Shown here piece by piece: positions 1-7,161 of a DNA stretch of 64,000 nt. Each line of letters opens with the position of its first letter. Within the stretch, counting starts at the first letter, position 1. The position numbers were made by a program, and so were the translations under genes. The notes below the pieces were generated by a model. That model saw only the letters and a list, made by a program, of their open reading frames with translations, was not told the origin of the DNA and did no database searches. This DNA is from Roseivirga sp. 4D4 (GTDB taxonomy: Bacteria > Bacteroidota > Bacteroidia > Cytophagales > Cyclobacteriaceae), in contig NZ_MDGP01000001.1 of NCBI RefSeq assembly GCF_001747095.1, positions 3,703,001-3,767,000 on the forward strand, written 5' to 3'.

Positions 1-107
1 CGGATAAATCAGCAGATGGATTTAGAGGTGCGCTAAGCTAACAAAATGATGCATGCTTTCTATTTAGAATTTCTTTATATCTTGGGCTTTTACTGAAAAT
101 ACTGTCT

Positions 108-680
108 GTGGCAATAGAAGAAAGTGAGTTGCTCGAAGCCTTTTCAAATGGCGATAATGCAGCTTTCGAAAAACTCTTTAATATGTACTATGAACCTGCT
201 TGCAGGTACGTTATCCGGATTATTCGGGATAGCGATACTACCGAAGAGATTGTTCAGGCCACATTTGTGAACTTATGGGAAAAGCGATCGATGATTCGAT
301 CTGACATAAGTTTTAAATCCTACGTTTTCCGAGCGGCCTACAATACGGCTTTGAATTACATCAAGCACCGCAAGGTGGTTTCTACCTACGTTTCTAAGAA
401 ACAGGATCGTATTGTGGAGATTCAAAGGGAGTTTGTGAGTCACCAACCCGATTTTGAACTTCAAAAACGGATCAAGGACGCTTTAGAAGATTTGCCACCG
501 CAATGTCAACGGGTTTTTAGGCTTAGCCGAGAGGAAGGCTTGAAATACCATGAGATTGCTGAAGAGCTGGGAATCTCCAAGAAAACGGTAGAAGTGCACA
601 TGGGAAAGGCCCTGAAGCTGTTGAGAGCTAGTTTAAAGGACTACTTAGTCTTTTTTCTGCCGATTATCACATTGCTATAG
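108..680 (+). CDS. ECF-family RNA polymerase sigma-70 factor
   Basis: A 190-residue sigma factor with region 2 at about residues 10-90 (AAFEKLFNMYYEPACRYV, then the EEIVQATFVNLWEKR helix) and a region 4 helix-turn-helix at about 120-175 (EGLKYHEIAEELGISKKTVE). It lacks regions 1 and 3, as ECF sigma factors do. The start is GTG; no ATG lies close upstream. A FecR-type anti-sigma gene starts about 50 bp downstream and an STN-domain protein follows, which is the normal Bacteroidetes arrangement for sigma/anti-sigma control of an outer-membrane function. The inferred role is recruiting polymerase to a small regulon after release by the FecR partner. The inducer is unknown because no TonB receptor lies in this cluster. 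The family call is firm; the regulon is not. Confidence 0.93.
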   Translation: MAIEESELLEAFSNGDNAAFEKLFNMYYEPACRYVIRIIRDSDTTEEIVQATFVNLWEKRSMIRSDISFKSYVFRAAYNTALNYIKHRKVVSTYVSKKQDRIVEIQREFVSHQPDFELQKRIKDALEDLPPQCQRVFRLSREEGLKYHEIAEELGISKKTVEVHMGKALKLLRASLKDYLVFFLPIITLL

Positions 681-730
681 GGGTGTCTATGAGGTTGGTT
701 GTTAAGTTTGTGAATAGAAAAAAATAGGTG

Positions 731-1738
731 ATGGAAGAGCTGATGGTCAAATATTTGGCTAATGAGTTAAGCGAAGAAGAGAGATCAGAGTTTGAGAAAC
801 AACTCGTTGATAACGAGGATTTAAAAATTGAACTCGAAGATTATCTCAATTTGTGGGCTGAGGGAGAGCAGTCTGATGATTTGTCATTTGATAAATCACA
901 GGCATGGAATGCCGTTGCTGATCAGATAAAACCACAAACTAGAATTGTCTCAATCGAACGAAGACCGAAGTATACGTTCTTAAAAATAGCCGCGACTTTA
1001 TTGATCGTGCTTACTGCCGGATACTTCTTATCCGAAACCGGTAGAAATGGTGTGAATAGTCTTATTGGTATTTCTTCATTGACTGAAGTTACGACTGAGG
1101 CTGAAATGAAGGAAGTGACATTACCAGATGGTTCTATTGTAAAGTTGAATGCTAATTCAAAATTGGCATATGCCAAAGGTTTTGGAGAAACTCATAGAAA
1201 TGTAACACTAGATGGTGGGGCTAACTTCGATGTAGAAAGAATCGAAAGCCTACCTTTTGTTATTGGCGCAAGCAAAGGCAAAGTGGAAGTGTTGGGCACA
1301 AGTTTTGACGTCAAGGCATACCCCGGAAAAAGTGTAGAGCTAAATGTGACTGAGGGTACGGTCAAGTTTTCTTCTGTAGAAAAAGAAGAACAGGCTGAGG
1401 TTGTAAATGCAGGTGAGATGGCAATGCTTTCTGAAGATGGGGCGTCCATTGAAAAAGACATTGTTGTTGACCAAAACTATGCGGCCTGGTGGACAAGAAA
1501 GCTTGTTTTTGAAAAAACTCCGTTTGAAAAAGTAATTAAGAACTTGGAGGAAACTTATTGGGTTAAGATCGATTACAGTGATGCTTTGCACAACTGTGAA
1601 CTGACCGCGACTTACGAAAATAAGTCTTTGGATAGTGTTTTGGATTTAATACAAGTGACCTTCGTTAATAGCCAATTAAAAGTCGTTCGCACCAAAGAAA
1701 ATCAGATAAAATTAGAAGGAAAGGCATGCGCTAATTAA
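731..1738 (+). CDS. FecR-family anti-sigma factor with C-terminal DUF4974
   Basis: About 335 residues. An N-terminal cytoplasmic anti-sigma region (residues 1-75, acidic, with LSEEERSEFEKQL) is followed by one membrane helix (FLKIAATLLIVLTAGYFL, near residue 95), a periplasmic FecR beta domain (VTLPDGSIVKLNANSKL, then a GTSFDVKAY segment near 195) and a C-terminal DUF4974 (LVFEKTPFEKVIKNLEETY to the end). The start is taken as the ATG at 731; a GTG directly before it is the alternative. The gene lies between the ECF sigma factor and the STN-domain protein, 8 bp from the latter. It should hold the upstream sigma factor inactive until it senses a signal from the outer membrane. The family is certain; the ligand is unknown. 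Confidence 0.92.
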   Translation: MEELMVKYLANELSEEERSEFEKQLVDNEDLKIELEDYLNLWAEGEQSDDLSFDKSQAWNAVADQIKPQTRIVSIERRPKYTFLKIAATLLIVLTAGYFLSETGRNGVNSLIGISSLTEVTTEAEMKEVTLPDGSIVKLNANSKLAYAKGFGETHRNVTLDGGANFDVERIESLPFVIGASKGKVEVLGTSFDVKAYPGKSVELNVTEGTVKFSSVEKEEQAEVVNAGEMAMLSEDGASIEKDIVVDQNYAAWWTRKLVFEKTPFEKVIKNLEETYWVKIDYSDALHNCELTATYENKSLDSVLDLIQVTFVNSQLKVVRTKENQIKLEGKACAN

Positions 1739-1746
1739 ATTGGTGC

Positions 1747-3219
1747 ATGGTCAGGAGCTTTTTAGTTTCTATTCTATTCCTAACATCCTATCAACTTTCA
1801 GCACAAGAGTCTAGTGAATCTGTGCTGGATGACGTTATTACCATACAGTTTAATGGAACGTCCATACCGGCTTCTCTTAGGCAACTAGGCAAGCTTTCTG
1901 AGGTCAATTTTTCTTACAATAGTAACATCATTCCCAGAGATGTTAAGATCTCAAAAGCGTATAGACAAACAACTGTCAGGACTATCCTTACAGAAATTCT
2001 TTCCGAGGCCAGTCTTTATTTTCGAGAGGTAGGCAACACTGTCATTATTCTAAAAAGAGTATACAGTGAGCGTAAGATCATTGGCCAGGTCATCGATATT
2101 GAGACGAGAGCACCACTGCATTATGTGAATGTATTCATAGAGAGAAGTACCCTAGGAGCCGCCACCGACAGCGAAGGTAACTTTGAAATTGACGATATCC
2201 CGGATATCGGCTTTAACCTCATAGTGTCCTATGTGGGTTACAAAACGAAGGTAATTCCCTTCAACTACAAGCATGACGTAGATAATTCCAAGTATATCAT
2301 AGAAATGCAGATAGACCCTGTGGTGCTCGAAAGTATTCAGGTGGTGGGAAAGGCTAGGAAGAGATTTAAGAGAGATGATCGGGAGCTTCTTAAGCGTTTT
2401 AGGAGAGAGTTTCTTGGTAGGTCTGATAATGCCAAGAAGTGTGTGATTGTCAATCCTGAGGTACTGAACTTTCAGTACTTAGATGAGGATGATAATTATA
2501 AAGTCACTGCTGATGATATCCTCTATGTAGAAAATCGCGCTCTAGGTTATCGTATTGGCTATCTACTCGAAGAGTTTCGTTTTCAGAATGGCTTAAAGCT
2601 AAATATCGGAAGTGCCAAATTTCAGGAGTTAGAAACAAAATCTCGAAAGCGCTATAATAAGTGGGAGATTGAACGTGAAAAAGCGTACAATGGCTCCGTT
2701 CAGCATTTTTTAAACGCCATGATCAATGACAAGCTTGACGAGGAGGGTTTTGAACTCAATTTGGTTCAATATGATTCTGTCACATCTGAGTATACCACAC
2801 CGCTCAATCCTCCTCCCGCCAATGAAATTTTGACCCTAGAAAAAACCGACAAAGAGTTTTTATACACCCTTCATGCGAAATCAGATGTTGAGGTTACCTA
2901 TAAAGGCGAATTTGAAGCCAATGCTTATAAGAAGCTTTATAGAAGTACCTCAAAAAGTGGTAATTATAAATACACTGACAAAAAAGTTAGGACTTCCATC
3001 TCTCTCACTGATAGTCAAAGTCTGTCGAGTTATCAGACCTTTGGTTTTGATGTAACCGATGTTGATCTTTTTCAAAAGTCGATCATCTTTTTTATAAACT
3101 ATGATACTGAGATTGGATATCCAGGACAGTTCAAAAACCCTCGCGAAGTGCTCTTTGGAGGCTGGTGGCGTTGGGGCGCTTTTTCAGACTGGCTACCTCT
3201 GAATTATAAGCCTGACTAA
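1747..3219 (+). CDS. STN and carboxypeptidase-regulatory-like domain protein without a TonB barrel
   Basis: 490 residues. A signal peptide (MVRSFLVSILFLTSYQLSAQ) is followed by an STN domain (about 35-105, ITIQFNGTSIPASLRQLGKL) and a CarboxypepD_reg-like beta-sandwich (about 112-195, IIGQVIDIETRAPLHYVNVF, GAATDSEGNFEI). The last 290 residues are a mixed region I do not recognise. STN plus this sandwich normally opens a SusC/TonB receptor, but there is no plug or 22-strand barrel and the length is about half that of a receptor. Being third after the sigma and FecR genes, it may be the outer-membrane-side sensor or a partner of a receptor encoded elsewhere. Its stop overlaps the convergent feoB stop by 4 bp. 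The domains are solid; the role is inferred. Confidence 0.8.
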   Translation: MVRSFLVSILFLTSYQLSAQESSESVLDDVITIQFNGTSIPASLRQLGKLSEVNFSYNSNIIPRDVKISKAYRQTTVRTILTEILSEASLYFREVGNTVIILKRVYSERKIIGQVIDIETRAPLHYVNVFIERSTLGAATDSEGNFEIDDIPDIGFNLIVSYVGYKTKVIPFNYKHDVDNSKYIIEMQIDPVVLESIQVVGKARKRFKRDDRELLKRFRREFLGRSDNAKKCVIVNPEVLNFQYLDEDDNYKVTADDILYVENRALGYRIGYLLEEFRFQNGLKLNIGSAKFQELETKSRKRYNKWEIEREKAYNGSVQHFLNAMINDKLDEEGFELNLVQYDSVTSEYTTPLNPPPANEILTLEKTDKEFLYTLHAKSDVEVTYKGEFEANAYKKLYRSTSKSGNYKYTDKKVRTSISLTDSQSLSSYQTFGFDVTDVDLFQKSIIFFINYDTEIGYPGQFKNPREVLFGGWWRWGAFSDWLPLNYKPD

Positions 3220-5330
3220 GAAAAGATATTATAAGTCAGCAATGCCGAAAGATAGGCCACGGCAGTCATGTAAACCATTTGGATGATGGGCCATTTCCAC
3301 CCCTTAGTTTCCCGATATACTACGGCTATAGTGCTCATACATTGCATGGCAAAGGCATAGAATACCATTAGCGAAAAGCCCAGCGCCATAGTGTACATGG
3401 GTTTTCCAGTTTTTGGATTGATCTCCTTGCTTAGTTTTTCCTTGATTGTCAGTTCGTCATCTTCGTTAGCGCCAATGCTGTAAATGGTAGACATTGTGCC
3501 TACGAATACTTCGCGTGCAGCAAAAGAAGTGATGAGAGCAATGCCAATCTTCCAATCATAGCCTAGCGGCTCAATGGCGGGTTCTATCACTTTGCCAAAT
3601 GATCCTGCTAGTGAATGCTCGAGTTTATAGGCATTCAGGGCGATTTCATAATCTGCGTTCGTGACATCTGCAGGTAGTTCCTGCCGCACATAAGTATCTG
3701 CATTCTTGAAGTTATCACTAAAGCCGTAAGAGGCTAAAACCCAAAGTAAAATAGAGATAGCAATAATTACTTTTCCTGCCTCAACTACGAAGGTTTTAGA
3801 CTTTTCAAAAATTGTGAGGCCCACATTTTTCCACTGAGGAATTTTATAGCCCGGAAGCTCCATTACAAAGTAGCCTTTGTGCTTTGTCTTTAAAATGAAC
3901 TTCATGGCCAATGCTGATAAAATTGCAGCAAAGAAGCCGAGTAGGTATAAGCCTGTTAACACGAGGCCTTTGAGGTTGAATAAGCCGAAAACATAATCAT
4001 CAGGCACTACCAAGGCGATTAGCAAAGTATATACCGGAAGCCGTGCCGAACAACTCATGAAAGGTGTCACAAAAATCGTGATCAAACGGTCCTTCCAGTT
4101 CTCAATATTTCTAGTGGCCATAATGGCCGGAATAGCACATGCCATGCCCGAAACCAATGGCACAACGCTTTTTCCATTAAGGCCAAAGTTTCGCATTACA
4201 CGATCCATAAGAAAGACCGCTCTAGACATATAGCCAGACTCTTCGAGAAGTGAAATAAAACCAAATAGTATGGCAATTTGTGGGATAAAGACCAGCACAC
4301 CCGCTAAACCGGCAATGATTCCATCAGTGAGCAAGTCGTTGACGACACCTTCAGGCAAAGCGCCCTTAACCCAGTCGCTAAAACTAGCCAAAGAGCCTTC
4401 AATTAAGTCCATTGGCCCTTCAGCCCAGGCAAAGATCGCTTGGAAAATTAGCGTTAGTAGGGCAAGGAAAATCAGGTAGCCAAAGACTTTGTGCGTGGTT
4501 ATTCTATCTATCCTTTGTGAAAGCGTTGCTTTTTTGGCATCATTGGATTGTTTGATGTTTCGGTCTACGATGTCCGAAATCAGTGCATACCTGCCCAAAG
4601 TTTCTTGTGATTGCGTAGGCACATCGTAGAAACCATTTTCTTTCTTAATCTCTTCAATTCTTTGTCTCTCGGACTCTGCCAGAAACTTCAACCTGACACT
4701 TTGCTGAGCATATTGAAAGGCTTGATAGTCCTCATGAAGGGTGAACTCACCTTTAATGTCATCAATAGTCTGCTCAGCCAAGCCTTTTACTTGATAGAAC
4801 GGTTTCTTGGACTGAACAAGAGGCTGAATCAGTACATTTTTTAAGACCTCGACTCCGTCTCCAGTATGGGAATTCGTTGGGATAATCTTGACTCCCAAAT
4901 CAATTGATAAGCCTCTAAGGTCAATTTTCAGCTGTCTTCTCTCAGCTACATCCATCATATTGAGCACCAGAACCATCGGAATGTTCAGATCACGGATTTG
5001 AGTGAAGAGCAGTAGGTTTCTTTTGAGATTTGAGGCGTCAGCTACAACGATAATGACATCTGGGTGCTGATCATGACCCTTGTCCAAAAGCACCTCCTGA
5101 ACGATTTGCTCATCGAGTGTTTTTGGGTAGATGCTATAGGTTCCAGGAAGATCAATTAACTCTGCTTGTTGGCCATTGGGCAGTTTCATCCTGCCAGATT
5201 TTTTATCAACCGTTACACCAGGAAAGTTTCCAGTCTTTTGTTTAAGGCCTGTCAATAAATTGAACAGTGTAGATTTCCCAGAATTAGGGTTTCCTACAAG
5301 TGCTATTTTAAGGTTTTTGCTGGTTGACAT
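3216..5330 (-). CDS. feoB: Ferrous iron transport protein B
   Basis: An inner-membrane Fe(II) transporter of about 704 residues. The cytosolic G domain has the P-loop GNPNSGKST, switch motif DLPGTYS and G4 NMMD. A helical linker and the two Gate/Nucleos-type membrane regions follow (for example GVLVFIPQIAILFGFISLLE, then SGMACAIPAIMATRN, then FAAREVFVGTMSTIYSIG). The start is the ATG at 5330, one base after the feoA stop, because the protein then begins MSTSKNLKIALVGNPNSGKS as FeoB proteins do; an upstream in-frame extension would read back through feoA. The feoA-feoB coupling supports the call. The gene meets the STN-domain gene tail to tail. Confidence 0.97.
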   Translation of the reverse strand: MSTSKNLKIALVGNPNSGKSTLFNLLTGLKQKTGNFPGVTVDKKSGRMKLPNGQQAELIDLPGTYSIYPKTLDEQIVQEVLLDKGHDQHPDVIIVVADASNLKRNLLLFTQIRDLNIPMVLVLNMMDVAERRQLKIDLRGLSIDLGVKIIPTNSHTGDGVEVLKNVLIQPLVQSKKPFYQVKGLAEQTIDDIKGEFTLHEDYQAFQYAQQSVRLKFLAESERQRIEEIKKENGFYDVPTQSQETLGRYALISDIVDRNIKQSNDAKKATLSQRIDRITTHKVFGYLIFLALLTLIFQAIFAWAEGPMDLIEGSLASFSDWVKGALPEGVVNDLLTDGIIAGLAGVLVFIPQIAILFGFISLLEESGYMSRAVFLMDRVMRNFGLNGKSVVPLVSGMACAIPAIMATRNIENWKDRLITIFVTPFMSCSARLPVYTLLIALVVPDDYVFGLFNLKGLVLTGLYLLGFFAAILSALAMKFILKTKHKGYFVMELPGYKIPQWKNVGLTIFEKSKTFVVEAGKVIIAISILLWVLASYGFSDNFKNADTYVRQELPADVTNADYEIALNAYKLEHSLAGSFGKVIEPAIEPLGYDWKIGIALITSFAAREVFVGTMSTIYSIGANEDDELTIKEKLSKEINPKTGKPMYTMALGFSLMVFYAFAMQCMSTIAVVYRETKGWKWPIIQMVYMTAVAYLSALLTYNIFS

Positions 5331-5331
5331 C

Positions 5332-5556
5332 TTATGCTTCTTCAAGAAGGATACTTGAAGCTTCAATTTTGCGAAGTGAGAGTTGGTAGCCCGCAACTTC
5401 TATGGCAATTGGATCGCCAAAAGGAGCTATAAGTTGGAGTGAGATTTCGGCTCCTGGTAAGCAGCCCATTTCCATGAGCTTTATCGATAGTACGTCATCG
5501 GTAAAACCTTTGATAATCCCCTTTTCGTGGATTTTGAGATGGGTTAGATTCCTCAA
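5332..5556 (-). CDS. feoA: Ferrous iron transport protein A (SH3-like)
   Basis: 74 residues, the usual FeoA size, with the SH3-like core GIIKGFTDDVLSIKLMEMGC followed by LPGAEISLQLIAPFGDP. FeoA is a small cytosolic protein needed for FeoB-dependent Fe(II) uptake. It sits immediately upstream of feoB, with stop and start one base apart, so the two are very probably translationally coupled. FeoA is a separate polypeptide here, not a FeoA-FeoB fusion as in some other Bacteroidetes. A possible Fur-like palindrome lies just upstream. Confidence 0.95.
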   Translation of the reverse strand: MRNLTHLKIHEKGIIKGFTDDVLSIKLMEMGCLPGAEISLQLIAPFGDPIAIEVAGYQLSLRKIEASSILLEEA

Positions 5557-5562
5557 TCTTTA

Positions 5563-5579
5563 TTTAGATTAATTATAAA
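5563..5579 (-). promoter_or_regulatory. possible Fur-type operator upstream of feoAB
   Basis: The sequence TTTAGATTAATTATAAA is an imperfect palindrome (TTTAxA...TxTAAA outer arms), placed 6 bp upstream of the feoA start. FeoAB operons are normally Fur-regulated, so position and symmetry are suggestive, but the match is weak and the region is AT-rich. Confidence 0.25.
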
Positions 5580-5621
5580 GAGCGCAATTTAGCAGTGAAG
5601 CTTGGCTTTACAAAGTGATAA

Positions 5622-6962
5622 TTATCTTTTGTCTGGACTCAGTATCCAATCAGAGTGTCTTAATGACTGCCATTTGACCTGAGTGAGATCCGTTTGGCTA
5701 TCTATCAACCGGACATTGGGCCCTTGGTTCAAACGTGTAAAGGCATCAACCCGAATTTCAACATCTCCTAAGCCCTCTTCTTGATAGTGTTTTTCGAGAT
5801 ATTGGGCAAACTGCCAAATCATATCTGGTTTTCCCACTATAGCTCCAGATTGCTTTCTTGTAAGAAACTTACTAGGGGTAACGGTCCAGGTGGAGTCTAG
5901 TGTTGTGGAGTTTACTTTAAAAGTCGTGTTGCCTGATTTATACCGAAGCATCATTCTCCAGGCCAATCTGTGGCCCTCCTCTGTATAGAATACGTCACCT
6001 TTATACAAATGGTGCCTCAAGGGAAGGTAAAGTTGTAGAATGAAATAACACAGAAAGAGAAATGCTATGGACAACCTCCTCATGGTAATTTGAGGTACGT
6101 TGAGGGAATCAAAATTGACAATAGGTTTCTTTTTGAAGAATATCTTCCTGATCAATTCGGGCTCAAAGAAGAATACAGATAAGCCAATCATCAAATAGGG
6201 AAAAATGCCTATTTGAAATACCACCGAGTTAAACAGATGGAAGAATATAGAGATAATAAATGCAGCTCTTCGGGTTTTCTTATAAAGGAAAAAGTAGATG
6301 ATCAAACCATCGAATGCGATTCCCCCAATCACGACCGCCTTTTGTAGCCATGGTTCTTGAAGCAGGCTACCAATAAGCCAGTAGTCGCTCTTGCCTAGAA
6401 AATTCATGGCAATAAAGTCGCCTTCGAGCCACCCTGGATAAAATTTGTGTAGAGAGGCAAAGGTGTAGACAATCCACATTTGCAGAATGAAAATGCTAAT
6501 GCACCAGCGGGGACAAGTGGTTGAAACTATGGCATTTTTTCTTTTTGCATCAATAGAGGCATAAGCATGAGCCGGCAAAAAGAGCATAAAGACGCAAAGA
6601 AGAATGAGGAAGTAGTAGTGATTATTGTAAGCGGACTTCTGCATCCAGTAGACCAAAGTCCAAAGCAGAGTAAAGCCTGCTATTCCGATGCGATAGTAAA
6701 AGCCAAACATGACCATCAACCCACAGATAGCCATTAACCCAAAGTGGATGTACATGGCATAACCATCAGGTGCTTGTAGCCACTCAAAGCCAATGATGGT
6801 GAAGTTAAATTCAGGCTCGATCAGAACTTTTCTTACCCAGCCGGTGAGTATTGCTCCGAAAGATTCTGCAAACAGCAGAAACCCAAAAATGATTCTGAAA
6901 AGAATCAAGGGGGCATTATCTACAGGTTGAAATTGCTTTCTTATCCAGATCAAATCGCTCAA
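5622..6962 (-). CDS. vitamin K-dependent gamma-carboxylase homologue (HTTM domain membrane protein)
   Basis: 446 residues with multiple membrane helices over about the first 310 residues, then a soluble C-terminal part. It resembles vitamin K-dependent gamma-glutamyl carboxylase: NNHYYFLILLCVFMLFLP near 113-130, ASLHKFYPGWLEG at 169-181 (Lys173 aligns with the active-site Lys of the animal enzyme), FHLFNSVVFQIGIFPYLMI, and the post-membrane segment GHRLAWRMMLRYK. The animal enzyme oxidises reduced vitamin K to carboxylate Glu; bacterial homologues need not do this and their substrates are mostly unknown. The start is TTG; an ATG just upstream runs into a stop. A tiny Lys-rich protein is encoded divergently 37 bp away. 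Homology is strong; the function is open. Confidence 0.82.
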   Translation of the reverse strand: MSDLIWIRKQFQPVDNAPLILFRIIFGFLLFAESFGAILTGWVRKVLIEPEFNFTIIGFEWLQAPDGYAMYIHFGLMAICGLMVMFGFYYRIGIAGFTLLWTLVYWMQKSAYNNHYYFLILLCVFMLFLPAHAYASIDAKRKNAIVSTTCPRWCISIFILQMWIVYTFASLHKFYPGWLEGDFIAMNFLGKSDYWLIGSLLQEPWLQKAVVIGGIAFDGLIIYFFLYKKTRRAAFIISIFFHLFNSVVFQIGIFPYLMIGLSVFFFEPELIRKIFFKKKPIVNFDSLNVPQITMRRLSIAFLFLCYFILQLYLPLRHHLYKGDVFYTEEGHRLAWRMMLRYKSGNTTFKVNSTTLDSTWTVTPSKFLTRKQSGAIVGKPDMIWQFAQYLEKHYQEEGLGDVEIRVDAFTRLNQGPNVRLIDSQTDLTQVKWQSLRHSDWILSPDKR

Positions 6963-6999
6963 ATTTGAATCAATTCATCTAATTTACGGTTATAAAACC

Positions 7000-7161
7000 A
7001 TGTCCGAAAAGAAAAAGAAGTCTATTGAAAAGCCAGTTCAAAAGAAGGTTCTTAAACAACCGAAAGAGAACGAATTGAATCTTGATGATAATCAGGAGCT
7101 TGACTTTGGCGGATTTCCAAAGGATGTTTCTTTAAAAAGAAATATAGGCTGTGGCGGCTAA
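7000..7161 (+). CDS. 53-residue Lys-rich small protein ending in Cys-Gly-Gly
   Basis: A short frame from ATG to TAA. The N-terminal third is very basic (MSEKKKKSIEKPVQKKVLKQ), the middle is acidic (LNLDDNQELDFGG) and the end is FPKDVSLKRNIGCGG. The split charge, the compositionally distinct tail and the exact fit between the divergent start of the gamma-carboxylase homologue and the stop of murF-alr (the two stops are adjacent with no gap) argue that it is a real gene. I do not know a function. The terminal Cys-Gly-Gly could be a metal- or thiol-reactive tail, or a processed C-terminus as in ubiquitin-like or peptide-precursor proteins; those are guesses. Without this gene there would be an unexplained 199-bp gap. 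Confidence 0.6.
   Translation: MSEKKKKSIEKPVQKKVLKQPKENELNLDDNQELDFGGFPKDVSLKRNIGCGG

Noticed and set aside
1..36. Short open stretch running to a stop at 34-36, possibly the end of an upstream gene
   Set aside because: Only 11 codons with no recognisable residues; it could be chance. Not listed as a feature.
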